Shown one piece after another: positions 44,367 to 52,318 of a stretch of 64,000 nucleotides of DNA (position 1 is its first letter; each line of letters starts with the position of its first letter). A program made the position numbers and the translations under genes. Source of the DNA: Mariprofundus erugo. GTDB lineage: Bacteria; Pseudomonadota; Zetaproteobacteria; Mariprofundales; Mariprofundaceae. The notes beneath the pieces were generated by a model. It searched no databases. It was not told the origin of the DNA and saw only the letters and a program-made list of their open reading frames with translations. Location: positions 62,001-126,000 of the forward strand of contig NZ_VBRY01000007.1 of the NCBI RefSeq assembly GCF_005818865.1. The letters are read 5' to 3'.

Positions 44367-45581
44367 TCATTCCGGCAGCGCATCCACGTCGATATCGGTT
44401 TCGATGTCATTCCACGGCAGTCCCTGCACATTCAGGGCCGCCATGAACGGATCAGGATCGAACTCTTCCATGTTGTATACGCCGGGTTTCATCCAGTGGC
44501 CCTGAATCATCATCATGGCACCAATCATGGCCGGTACGCCCGTGGTGTAGGAGACGGCCTGTGCATTGGTTTCGCGGTAGCACTCCTGATGATCGCAGAT
44601 GTTGTAGACATAGCGCGAGAGCGGCTTGCCGTCTTTGGTACCTTTGACGATGACGCCGATATTGGTTTTGCCGACGGTGCGCGGGCCCAGTGAGGCCGGA
44701 TCCGGCAGCAGTGCCTTCAGGAACTGGATCGGTACAATTTCACGGCCTTCGAACATGATCGGCTCGATGGAGTCCAGTCCGATATTGCGGAATACCTCGA
44801 GGTGCTTCAGGTAGGCATCGCCGAAGGTCATCCAGAAGCGCATCCGTTTGACACTGTTGAGATTCCTCGCCAGTGACTCCATCTCCTCATGATAGAGGAG
44901 ATACATGTTTTTCGGGCCGACCTGTTCGAAATCAAACTGTTTCTTGATCTCCATCGGTTTGGTTTCAATCCACTCACCATCCTCATAGTAGCGACCGTTG
45001 CTGGTGACTTCGCGGATATTGATCTCAGGATTGAAGTTGGTGGCAAAGGCGTAGCCGTGGTCGCCGCCGTTGCAGTCGAGAATGTCGACGTAATCCATGG
45101 TGTCGAAGTGATGCTTTTGCATATAGGCACAGAACACATTGGTGACACCGGGATCAAAGCCCGAGCCGAGCAGTGCCATCAGGCCCGCTTTCTCGAAGCG
45201 CTCGCGATAGGCCCACTGCCAGCTGTACTCAAACTTCGCTTCATCCAGTGGCTCATAGTTGGCGGTATCAAGGTAGTGTACGCCGGTTTCAAGACAGGCA
45301 TCCATAATGGTCAGATCCTGGTAGGGAAGGGCCACATTGATGATCATGAATGGTTTGACCTGTTTGATCAGGGTGACCAGCTCGGCCACGTTATCGGCAT
45401 CGACGGCAGCGGTCTGGATCACGCGACCGGTCTTTTCACGTATTTCCAGGGCAATCTGGTCGCATTTACTCTGGGTGCGGCTGGCCAGCCAAATGTCGGA
45501 AAATACATCTTCATTCTGTGCACATTTGTGCGCCACTACACGTCCGACGCCACCTGCGCCGATAATCAGAACTCTTTTCAT
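44367..45581 (-). CDS. Carboxynorspermidine synthase (saccharopine dehydrogenase family)
   Basis: 404 residues. The Rossmann start MKRVLIIGAGGVGRVVAHKC fixes the start at 45581. DTANYEPLDEAKFEYSWQW, GSGFDPGVTNVFCAYMQKH and DILDCNGGDHGYAFATNFNPE are typical of the CANSDH/CASDH branch. It reductively condenses L-aspartate semialdehyde with putrescine (giving carboxyspermidine) or diaminopropane. Divergent from speB with a shared 126-nt control region, and followed by nspC. Confidence 0.93.
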   Translation of the reverse strand: MKRVLIIGAGGVGRVVAHKCAQNEDVFSDIWLASRTQSKCDQIALEIREKTGRVIQTAAVDADNVAELVTLIKQVKPFMIINVALPYQDLTIMDACLETGVHYLDTANYEPLDEAKFEYSWQWAYRERFEKAGLMALLGSGFDPGVTNVFCAYMQKHHFDTMDYVDILDCNGGDHGYAFATNFNPEINIREVTSNGRYYEDGEWIETKPMEIKKQFDFEQVGPKNMYLLYHEEMESLARNLNSVKRMRFWMTFGDAYLKHLEVFRNIGLDSIEPIMFEGREIVPIQFLKALLPDPASLGPRTVGKTNIGVIVKGTKDGKPLSRYVYNICDHQECYRETNAQAVSYTTGVPAMIGAMMMIQGHWMKPGVYNMEEFDPDPFMAALNVQGLPWNDIETDIDVDALPE

Positions 45582-45707
45582 TACAAGACACCTTATCCGG
45601 AATAGTCGCCATTCAGGCCTGCAGAGGAAGCTACTGTCGGAAGCGCGTTGCGGCCAGTCCGAACTCGCCATCTATGCGGCAGCGGAGGATCCGATTATGC
45701 TGCCGCG

Positions 45708-46541
45708 ATGTTCGATTTTACCGACAGAGAGCTCAAAACAGCGCATGATATTCGTATCATCGGTGCGCCGTTTGATGGCACGGTGTCGTTTCGTCCGGGG
45801 GCCCGTTTCGGCCCTGCTGCTATTCGCCATGCCTCGGATGGCCTGGAAACATGGTCGCCGGCCCTGAATGCGGATCTTGAGTCCATTCACTATGCCGATG
45901 GCGGTGATCTGGAGCTGCCGATGGGGGATGTGGCACTGGTGTTGGCTATTATTCGCGAGGCGGTGGATGAGTGTCTCAATGATGGCGCTACCCCATTCCT
46001 GCTGGGCGGCGAGCATCTGGTCAGTCTGCCGGCCATTGAGGCGGTCTTTGATCGCTACCCCGATCTTGTTGTGATTCAGCTGGATGCCCATGCCGATCAG
46101 CGAGAGGATTATCTGGGCGTGAAGCTGTCACATGCCTGTGTCATGCGGCGTGTGTGCGAGCTCATTGGCTACGATAATGTACGCCAGCTCGGTGTGCGTT
46201 CAGGTACCCGTGACGAATATACGCTGATGCAGCGTTTTCAGACCCAGGCCTGTCTTCGTGAAGAGTCACTGGCTGAGCTGGTCGACTGGATCGGTGGGCG
46301 ACCGGTCTATCTGACGGTGGATCTTGATGTGTTTGACCCCTCATGTATGTCCGGCACAGGTACGCCCGAGCCGGGCGGTATCGACTGGTGGGTGTTCCAG
46401 CGCTTTATCACGGCACTGCAGGGGTGTGACATGGTCGGCCTTGATGTGGTTGAGTTGGCCCCGCAACTGGATCCCTCCGGCTGTTCATCGGTGCTGGCAG
46501 CCAAGGCAGTGCGCGAGATGCTGCTGATGGCCGGCAGCTGA
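45708..46541 (+). CDS. speB: Agmatinase
   Basis: 277 residues of the ureohydrolase family, hydrolysing agmatine (made by SpeA) to putrescine and urea. The two-manganese site is complete: GGEHLVS, QLDAHADQ and TVDLDVFDPS, with the closing GLDVVELAPQLD. ATG 45708 gives a family-length protein; upstream in-frame codons do not resemble the family. Divergent from the carboxynorspermidine synthase gene. Confidence 0.92.
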   Translation: MFDFTDRELKTAHDIRIIGAPFDGTVSFRPGARFGPAAIRHASDGLETWSPALNADLESIHYADGGDLELPMGDVALVLAIIREAVDECLNDGATPFLLGGEHLVSLPAIEAVFDRYPDLVVIQLDAHADQREDYLGVKLSHACVMRRVCELIGYDNVRQLGVRSGTRDEYTLMQRFQTQACLREESLAELVDWIGGRPVYLTVDLDVFDPSCMSGTGTPEPGGIDWWVFQRFITALQGCDMVGLDVVELAPQLDPSGCSSVLAAKAVREMLLMAGS

Positions 46542-46553
46542 CAGCTCCAAATA

Positions 46554-46577
46554 TGATGACGTCGTAATAAGTCATCA
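46554..46577 (+). terminator. Hairpin after speB
   Basis: TGATGAC / GTCATCA with a 10-nt loop, 13 nt after the speB stop. No T tract follows, so it is only a candidate terminator or 3' end-stabilising element. Confidence 0.35.
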
Positions 46578-46600
46578 TCGCGCCCATGAAAGGGGGTTCA

Positions 46601-46710
46601 AATCAGGCGATTGCCTTGCAAGCGTTTGATTTGTAACGGAAAGTGAAAATCACACGTTTCGCTTTCCGTGGCGTAAAAAGGCCAGGACGGGCTTTTTACG
46701 AGATCATCAA
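46601..46710 (+). repeat. Dispersed palindromic repeat, copy 3 (variant)
   Basis: Shares CAAATCAGGC...GTTTGATTTGTAACGG with the family. Its stem ACGGAAAGTGAAA / TTTCGCTTTCCGT has a different sequence but the same layout. It ends in GTAAAAAG-GCCAGGACGGGC-TTTTTAC rather than the CTGATTTTTGCCA unit. It lies between speB and ppnP. Confidence 0.65.
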
Positions 46711-46743
46711 GTGTTGCTTATAAATACAATAAAAGGATATCCC

Positions 46744-47025
46744 ATGTTCAAGACCAATGAGTACTTTGACGGCAAGGTCAAATCAATTGCATTCGAAACA
46801 GCTGATGGCCCGGCAACCGTCGGTGTCATGGCCGAGGGCGAATATGAATTCGGCACCTCTACCAAAGAGATCATGTCAGTGACCTCCGGCACCCTTGAGG
46901 TGAAGCTGCCGGGTTCCGACAGCTGGGTGGTTTATGCTGCCGGCAGTGAGTTCGTGGTCGAAAAGGATCAGCGTTTCGGTGTGCGCTCGATCGGTCAGAG
47001 CGCTTACCTCTGTCTCTATAAGTAA
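46744..47025 (+). CDS. ppnP: Pyrimidine/purine nucleoside phosphorylase PpnP (DUF1255)
   Basis: 93-residue cupin-like protein that phosphorolyses nucleosides to base and (deoxy)ribose 1-phosphate. The whole length fits the family (E. coli YaiE, 94 aa): [42 protein letters not shown] and [15 protein letters not shown] 46744 follows AAGGA by 6 nt. Together with the FCY1-like deaminase it suggests nucleobase salvage. Confidence 0.93.
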   Translation: MFKTNEYFDGKVKSIAFETADGPATVGVMAEGEYEFGTSTKEIMSVTSGTLEVKLPGSDSWVVYAAGSEFVVEKDQRFGVRSIGQSAYLCLYK

Positions 47026-47033
47026 GTGAGCAG

Positions 47034-47062
47034 CCGACCGCGGGCGACAGGCTCGCGGTCGG
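47034..47062. terminator. Hairpin between convergent ppnP and 2OG oxygenase genes
   Basis: Stem CCGACCGCG / CGCGGTCGG with an 11-nt loop in the 44-nt gap between converging stop codons. No T tract on either side, so it is a possible weak bidirectional terminator. Confidence 0.45.
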
Positions 47063-47069
47063 TCCCGCT

Positions 47070-47714
47070 TTACGGGCGGATACGAAACCAGCCGGTGAGA
47101 CTCAGGCGATCACGCCCGGCCGGCAATACAGCATGTGGAAATTGTTCACTGATAAAGGTAACCAGCCGGCCACCCTTAGGTAGTATCTGCATCGGCAGTG
47201 GCAGCTCGGAAGGTTCATGACCCGGGTAGATCTCGAGTGCGCCGCCATCCTCAGCTTGCCAGTCATGGTTGAGATAAAGAATGCAGGTGACGACGCGTTC
47301 CATAGCGCCGATAAAACGGTCGTAATGGGTGTCATAGGAGGCCCCGGGCGGATAGAGGGCAAAATGCCCCTCATACTCGAACAGGCCCAGATAAAAATGG
47401 CGATTGATATATTGCCGTAATGTTTCCAGATCAAGAAAATAGGGTAGTTCGACGGCGGTCGGGTTCTCCGGGTCCAGCCAGTGGATGCGGTCGTTGCGCA
47501 CGTCCGGTCGCAGTTGCAGGGATGCGCCTCGCCCCACGCGGGCGTGCCTGAACTCGCCGGCCTCCCATAGCTCGCGGGCCTCCTGTGCAATGCTGCTGAC
47601 CAGCAGCGGCGATACAAAATCATCACAGATGGATAGCCCTGATTCGGCAAGATCTGCCACAATACGGTCAAATTTGTTTGATGATCCGTCATCGGTGTAA
47701 AGGGTCTGGGCCAT
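47070..47714 (-). CDS. 2OG-Fe(II) oxygenase superfamily protein
   Basis: 214 residues of the prolyl-4-hydroxylase-like double-stranded beta-helix fold. Iron ligands HYD (in SYDTHYDRFIGA) and the distal His in FPHAVLPAGRDRLSLTGWFR, whose Arg would bind 2-oxoglutarate. DGGALEIYPG and GRLVTFISE are typical strands. The substrate, protein or small molecule, is unknown. ATG 47714 is preceded by AGGAG. Confidence 0.88.
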   Translation of the reverse strand: MAQTLYTDDGSSNKFDRIVADLAESGLSICDDFVSPLLVSSIAQEARELWEAGEFRHARVGRGASLQLRPDVRNDRIHWLDPENPTAVELPYFLDLETLRQYINRHFYLGLFEYEGHFALYPPGASYDTHYDRFIGAMERVVTCILYLNHDWQAEDGGALEIYPGHEPSELPLPMQILPKGGRLVTFISEQFPHAVLPAGRDRLSLTGWFRIRP

Positions 47715-47905
47715 GGCACTCCTGGTGTCGGTGGAACGGTGATCGTTGCCTGTTTGCAAAAGGCTGTGGATTATCGTTTTTCAAGCCGGGCTGGCAACAG
47801 GGACAGAGGTGTCCTGAGGGCGTTGCCGGTTGAGCCGTTCCGCAGCAGAGGCGGGGCACTGAATCCGACAGGCCGGTGGCTGGTGAGGCGATGATATGCG
47901 GATGG

Positions 47906-48074
47906 AATAGCATCCGGACAAATGGTTGTCCGCAAAGGCAAAATCGTGGTTTGCCTTTACTTACCAATCAAACACTTACGTGTCTGATTTGACTTGCTGC
48001 ATCCTGCCGCTCACCGGGCGGCGGCAAGGCCGTCCATGGCCCGCCCGGAATCGCTGGATTAATCAGCGATTCCC
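47906..48074 (-). repeat. Dispersed palindromic repeat, copy 4 (opposite orientation)
   Basis: Read on the minus strand it repeats copy 1: GGAATCGCTGATTAATCCAG...GCGGGCCATGGACGGC, then GTAAGTGTTTGATT and GTAAAGGCAAAC...TTTTGCCTTTGC. The GCAGGATGCAGC block seen in copy 2 is also present. Its first bases overlap the last codons of the SPOR gene. It fills much of the 345-nt gap down to the 2OG oxygenase gene; the remaining 47715-47905 shows nothing recognisable. Confidence 0.82.
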
Positions 48075-48643
48075 TGATCAGCATTGTGCTGGTAGCCGCC
48101 GATCCAGAGCGTCCTGTATTCTTTGTTGTCAATAAACTTCTTTCCCGCCTCTCTGGCTGCTCTGATGGTAGCGAAGCCCTTGATGCGGATGCGGAACCAG
48201 TGGCGGTCATCGATCAGTACTTCGGCAACCTCCGGGGTGAAGCCCATGGCGGTTACCTCTTTGATGGTATCTGCCATATTGTTTGTGCTGGATAGCGACA
48301 TCAGATTCAGTGCCCACGGTGGTCCTGAGTGATCAGCCGGGATGATGGCATGGTCTGTGGAGGATTGTTCCGCCGCTGTCTCGACCGGCTCTGAAGCGGG
48401 AGGAGATGGCTCAGTGATGGTTTCATGTGCCGGCCGGATTGAATCTGCGGGCTCAGGTGCTGCGATTGCCGCAGCCTCCGGTTCTCTGGCCGTGACCGGT
48501 GGCAACTGGCTGACCGCTTTTTTTGTGGCTGGTGCTTTTTCACTGTGATGCTGGCCACCCAGGCTGGCAAACAGGATGATGAAGGCAGCCAGGGCAATAG
48601 CCGAAGCAAGCAGGTAGGTTTTGTTTTCGGTCAACGTTGTCAT
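48059..48643 (-). CDS. SPOR-domain membrane protein
   Basis: 194 residues: a short cytoplasmic N-terminus, one membrane helix (about 10-30), a Pro/Ala/Glu-rich periplasmic linker (about 35-110), and a C-terminal SPOR-like domain (about 112-185; PPWALNLMSLSS, FRIRIKGFATIRAAREAG, LWIGGYQ). SPOR domains bind denuded glycan at division sites. ATG 48643 overlaps the stop of the upstream cytochrome c1-like gene (ATGA), so the two are probably translated together. The last residues and stop codon lie within repeat copy 4. Confidence 0.85.
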   Translation of the reverse strand: MTTLTENKTYLLASAIALAAFIILFASLGGQHHSEKAPATKKAVSQLPPVTAREPEAAAIAAPEPADSIRPAHETITEPSPPASEPVETAAEQSSTDHAIIPADHSGPPWALNLMSLSSTNNMADTIKEVTAMGFTPEVAEVLIDDRHWFRIRIKGFATIRAAREAGKKFIDNKEYRTLWIGGYQHNADQGIAD

Positions 48644-50337
48644 GGTCTCTCCTGTTTTTCGCCGGACAGGGGGCGCAGGCTGGCAAGCCACCCGCGCTTT
48701 GGTGAAGATGGTTTTACATCTTTCCATACCTCCACCTTCAGCAGCCATAGCACAAAGGTGAGTATGAGCAGGAACGATACGACCCAAACACCGATATGTC
48801 GCCGTGTGTTCTGATGTGGATCGGCAATAAATGTCAGAAATGCAGCAACATCTTCAGCTTGCCGCCGTAAGGAGGCCTCTTCATCCATGCTGTGATCCAG
48901 CCATGATAGCGGATCCGGCATGGCAATGCGATGGCCCGGATAAACGGGGTTGTAGGCCGGGTCGGCGATTCTTTTGGCCGGATCGTGAGCGTATCCGGTC
49001 AGCAGTGAATAGACATAGTCTGCTCCGCCGCGCCTGCCGGCGACAATCAGCGAAAGGTCCGGCGGTGCCTTGCCATATGCAGCAATGGCGTCTTCCGGAG
49101 GCAGGTCGGAGATCATCCCTCGCATGACAGGGTTGTTGCCACGCAGCTCCGCCACCTCCTCGCTGCTCAAGCCTATTTCCGGGTACTCGATCAGACCGCG
49201 CCAGGTCAGGTATTTTGCCGAGTGGCAGCCCATGCATATATCGGTAAAGACCGTGAGGCCACGGCGTATCTGGGCTCTGTCGGTGACATCGATGTTGGCA
49301 TGCGAAAGTGCTTGCTCATGCGCATCGCCATGACTGCCGCCTGCAGGCGATGGTGCGGCCTTAGGCTTTACCTCGGCCGGTTGCGCAGGCTTCTGCGTGA
49401 CAGCGCTTTTTTCGCTGGCAGCAGGTTGATTCAAAGTATGATCTGTTATCGCGTCAGGTGACGCGGGTTTGCCCGTATCTGGCGTGTTTTGACCTGCCGG
49501 TGCCGGGGAGGTCGGTGCCGGAGGGGGCAGCGTTGCCGGTGGCTGAGAGGTCTCGTTTTCGATCGGTTTGGCATCTGTTGCAGAGGTGGTGGAAGCCGCA
49601 TCGGTGGCGGATGCTGTCTGTTCTGCTGACGATGATCTGTTTTCAGTCGCCGGAGCTGTAGTGGCCGGTGGCGGTGAAGGCGTGTTTGCGGCCGGCTGGG
49701 GGGCGGTTGCGGAGGTGGTGGATGCATCTGCTACAGTCAGCGGGGTATTTTCAGTGGCTGGCGTGGCAGGCCTCAGGTAAAGCTGGTGAATCCAGCCGCG
49801 CTGGCCGCTGCTGTTGATCCAGACGTGGACCCAGACGTCAGTTTGTCCCAGTCGGGTGCATACCTGATCCTTTTCGAGGATCTCAAGAACCGGGGAGGAA
49901 CCTGCGGCCGACTCATGCAGTTTGGCCGCTTTGCTCAGCTGTAGTTGTGGTCCATCGGGCGTCGTCATGGACGTGATTTCGGCAGGCGCAGGGGGGCTGT
50001 CGGCTTGTGTGGAAGCAGGCAGGGCTGTTTCCGGTGTTGCTGCAATCAGGTATTTTTGATGAATCCAGCCGATATGTCCGTCGAGCGCCATGCGTACCTG
50101 AACCCATGGGGGCTGTTGATCCAGTTGCTGGCACACGGCATCTTTCCAGACGATCTCCGTGACCGGTGAGGAGATGGCTGCTTCACTGTGCAGCTTGGCA
50201 GGCTTGAGCAATTTCATCGTCTCCCCGGCCTGTTGGGCGGCGCTGGCGATTGTGATGGCTGTGTTTTGTTGTAAGGCGACACATGCAAACGCTGTGAGCA
50301 AAGCAGCCGTGACCATGAGCACTCTTGTTGATCTCAT
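48640..50337 (-). CDS. Tandem SH3 - linker - cytochrome c1-like fusion protein
   Basis: 565 residues. A signal peptide (about 1-33) and two bacterial SH3 domains (about 39-98 and 130-190, each ending in GHIGWIHQKYL / QRGWIHQLYL) are followed by a ~150-residue Pro/Ala/Thr linker. The remainder is a cytochrome c1 domain with haem motif CMGCH (368-372), APPDLSLIVAGRRGGADYVYSLL, NPVYPGHRIAMPDPL (likely ligand Met473) and AEDVAAFLTF. One C-terminal membrane helix (about 515-533) closes it. Cytochrome c1 is the third redox subunit of complex III, yet no Rieske or cytochrome b gene is adjacent. GGAGGGG precedes the ATG. Coupled to the SPOR gene. Confidence 0.9.
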   Translation of the reverse strand: MRSTRVLMVTAALLTAFACVALQQNTAITIASAAQQAGETMKLLKPAKLHSEAAISSPVTEIVWKDAVCQQLDQQPPWVQVRMALDGHIGWIHQKYLIAATPETALPASTQADSPPAPAEITSMTTPDGPQLQLSKAAKLHESAAGSSPVLEILEKDQVCTRLGQTDVWVHVWINSSGQRGWIHQLYLRPATPATENTPLTVADASTTSATAPQPAANTPSPPPATTAPATENRSSSAEQTASATDAASTTSATDAKPIENETSQPPATLPPPAPTSPAPAGQNTPDTGKPASPDAITDHTLNQPAASEKSAVTQKPAQPAEVKPKAAPSPAGGSHGDAHEQALSHANIDVTDRAQIRRGLTVFTDICMGCHSAKYLTWRGLIEYPEIGLSSEEVAELRGNNPVMRGMISDLPPEDAIAAYGKAPPDLSLIVAGRRGGADYVYSLLTGYAHDPAKRIADPAYNPVYPGHRIAMPDPLSWLDHSMDEEASLRRQAEDVAAFLTFIADPHQNTRRHIGVWVVSFLLILTFVLWLLKVEVWKDVKPSSPKRGWLASLRPLSGEKQERP

Positions 50338-50680
50338 ACAAACCCCTCCCGTTTTTGATCGTCACCCGCTTCAGTGGCTCTTTCTTTATATCCGTGGATC
50401 GCCAGCGCGCACCTGTTGTTTGATGCGGGCGACTGTGATGCGATTGATGTTGATGTGTGTGTCTATATTTCCATGCAAAATATGTGACTATTGGACGGTG
50501 AATCAATAGCAGCATAGGTGCGCGCGGTCAATTGTTGCTCCCGGCAGCCTTTGCTGTGATGGATGCAGTCATTCAAAAATGTGTCGTTTGTGTATATGAT
50601 GTCCGGTTGCGGGAAAAAGGCAGAACTCACATTGCACTGGCATATTTTGTGATTTCTATAGCAGATCAAGGAGGTGAATG
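50338..50680. other. Divergent intergenic region without genes
   Basis: 343 nt between the divergently transcribed cytochrome c1-like and PPK2 genes. It is richer in A+T than its surroundings and should hold both promoters. TTGCAC near 50632 followed by CTATAG near 50656 (18-nt spacing) is a possible PPK2 promoter. I see no ORF with a credible ribosome-binding site and no repeat-family member. Confidence 0.5.
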
Positions 50681-51568
50681 ATGGAGCAGGCAGCTGCGGG
50701 TATCCTTTCCGGCCCTGAATCAGGGCGAGTGTTTGAGCCGTTGCTCAAGGCGAATGGCCTGAGCGATAAAAAGGTCGAAAAAATTATCACCCGATATTTG
50801 CAGGAGGAGGAGCTTAAGCCCTATCAGGCAGATCTGATCCGGTTGCAGCAGCACCTGGAAAAGAGTGGTCAGCGTATGATTATTCTTTTTGAGGGAAGGG
50901 ATGCGGCAGCCAAAGGCGGTACGATTCGTCGTGTGACCCGCTATATGAATGAAAAGCACTACCGGGTGATTGCGCTGGGCAAGCCGACAGAAGAGCAGCG
51001 CAGTCAGTGGTTTTTTCAGCGCTATGTCTCCCAGTTTCCGAGGGGGGGAGAGGTCGTACTGTTTGATCGCAGCTGGTACAACCGGGCGATGGTTGAGCCT
51101 GTCTTCGGCTTTTGTAGCGAGCAGGAATACAAAGACTTCATGAAAGGGGTTGTTGGGTTTGAAAAAGATCTTGTCCGGCAGGGAACCATTCTGGTCAAAC
51201 TCTACTTCAGTGTAAGCAAGGAGGCGCAAAACAGTCGCTTTGAACGGCGCAAAACAGATCCTCTGCGCCAGTGGAAGCTTTCCGAAGTGGATCTGCAGGC
51301 GCAGGGACGCTGGGATGACTTTACCATGATGAAGTATGAGATGCTGCGCTGCACCCATACAGCCGCAGCTCCGTGGACGGTGATTCGCTCAACCGACAAG
51401 CATCTGGCTCGTCTGAATGCGATCAAGGTGATTCTTAATAGTGTGGATTATGAAGGGTATAACCCGGATCTCGATTTCATTGCCGATGACAGGGTCGTGA
51501 TTTCAGGTGCACGCGAGATTGAATTAATGGATCGTCAGCGCTTGAAGAGAGGGAAGTTTATCAGTTGA
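50681..51568 (+). CDS. ppk2: Polyphosphate kinase 2
   Basis: 295-residue P-loop kinase of the PPK2 family, transferring phosphate between polyphosphate and nucleotides. Walker A lies in FEGRDAAAKGGT (about residues 70-81) and Walker B in LFDRSWYNRA (about 125), with the lid-like SKEAQNSRFERRKTDPLRQWK. The length fits class I (NDP-using) enzymes. AAGGAGG lies 6 nt before ATG 50681 (3 nt before ATG 50678). A CHAD-domain gene 2.5 kb downstream is a plausible functional partner. Confidence 0.94.
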   Translation: MEQAAAGILSGPESGRVFEPLLKANGLSDKKVEKIITRYLQEEELKPYQADLIRLQQHLEKSGQRMIILFEGRDAAAKGGTIRRVTRYMNEKHYRVIALGKPTEEQRSQWFFQRYVSQFPRGGEVVLFDRSWYNRAMVEPVFGFCSEQEYKDFMKGVVGFEKDLVRQGTILVKLYFSVSKEAQNSRFERRKTDPLRQWKLSEVDLQAQGRWDDFTMMKYEMLRCTHTAAAPWTVIRSTDKHLARLNAIKVILNSVDYEGYNPDLDFIADDRVVISGAREIELMDRQRLKRGKFIS

Positions 51569-51583
51569 GCGATATCGAAACGA

Positions 51584-51660
51584 TGGTGCACCCTAGTGGA
51601 TTCGAACCACTGGCCTTCGGCTTCGGAGGCCGACGCTCTATCCAGCTGAGCTAAGGGTGC
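51584..51660 (-). tRNA. tRNA-Arg (anticodon CCG)
   Basis: 77-nt cloverleaf on the minus strand: acceptor GCACCCT / AGGGTGC, D arm GCTC/GAGC, anticodon arm TCGGC-CTCCGAA-GCCGA with anticodon CCG, T arm AGTGG-TTCGAAT-CCACT, discriminator A and an encoded CCA. It reads the arginine codon CGG. Confidence 0.97.
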
Positions 51661-51798
51661 AGTGCATAGAATGGCGGCAGACTACTGAGTCCGCATGGGA
51701 AATGAAACAGGTACTTTTTTCTGTGCTGCGGAGTGATGGCGCCGAAAAAGGGTTGGGTGTCCGTTTTCTCTTGCGTGCGGATTCGCTAGGATCAGGCG

Positions 51799-52038
51799 AT
51801 GAGCTTTTCCGACTCCCCCTATGATTCTCCTCAGGCCTGGTATGCTGCGGCTATAGCGCGCGAGACGATGCTTGCAGTGGAAGAAATCCGTCGCCGACAG
51901 TTGCTTGCCGATGCTCATAACGCAGCCAACAACATCCGGGACCCGGAAGTGCTGTCGGATCAGCGCCTCTATATTCATGGCTATATGGAGCTTGAGGAGT
52001 ACCAAAGCTATCTGTTCAGTAAATATAGCAAGGGGTAG
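51799..52038 (+). CDS. Small helical protein, possibly VbhA-antitoxin-like
   Basis: 79 residues, mostly helical (AAAIARETMLAVEEIRRRQ, then LYIHGYMELEEYQSYLF). The second half, with Asp/Asn-rich helix, GYMELEEY turn and basic end, faintly resembles VbhA antitoxins, which have a conserved Gly-x-I/M-x-x-x-E motif. No Fic toxin gene is adjacent, so an antitoxin role is only a guess. AGGAT lies 6 nt before the ATG. Confidence 0.6.
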   Translation: MSFSDSPYDSPQAWYAAAIARETMLAVEEIRRRQLLADAHNAANNIRDPEVLSDQRLYIHGYMELEEYQSYLFSKYSKG

Positions 52039-52046
52039 ATCTCGCT

Positions 52047-52216
52047 AAATCAGGCACGCAAGTATTTGATTTGTAAGCGAGGATAAAATGACCCGGGCAT
52101 CATGCCCTTGCTCTTAGGGTGGCCATTAGCCGTCCCATCGGCTTTCTGCCTCTTCGTCGCGCGTTTGTCTTTGCGGGCTGATTTTTGCCAGGATGACAAC
52201 AGATCAGCATCTCCCT
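52047..52216 (+). repeat. Dispersed palindromic repeat, copy 5
   Basis: Closely matches copy 2 through most of its length: AAATCAGGCACGCAAGT, TTTGATTTGTAAGCGAGG, GGGCATCATGCCC, GGCCATTAGCCGTCCCATCG, CTTTGCGGGCTGATTTTTGCC and a final ATCAGCATCTCCC. Begins 8 nt after the preceding stop codon. Confidence 0.82.
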
Positions 52217-52318
52217 GGCAGGGCTGAAAATGAGATTGATGTTGTAAGCTCTGTCACAGAGTCGGGATATGCGCCCGGCTAGATTGCCTCCTGTTCAATT
52301 TATTTGCAGGAGCCCTAT

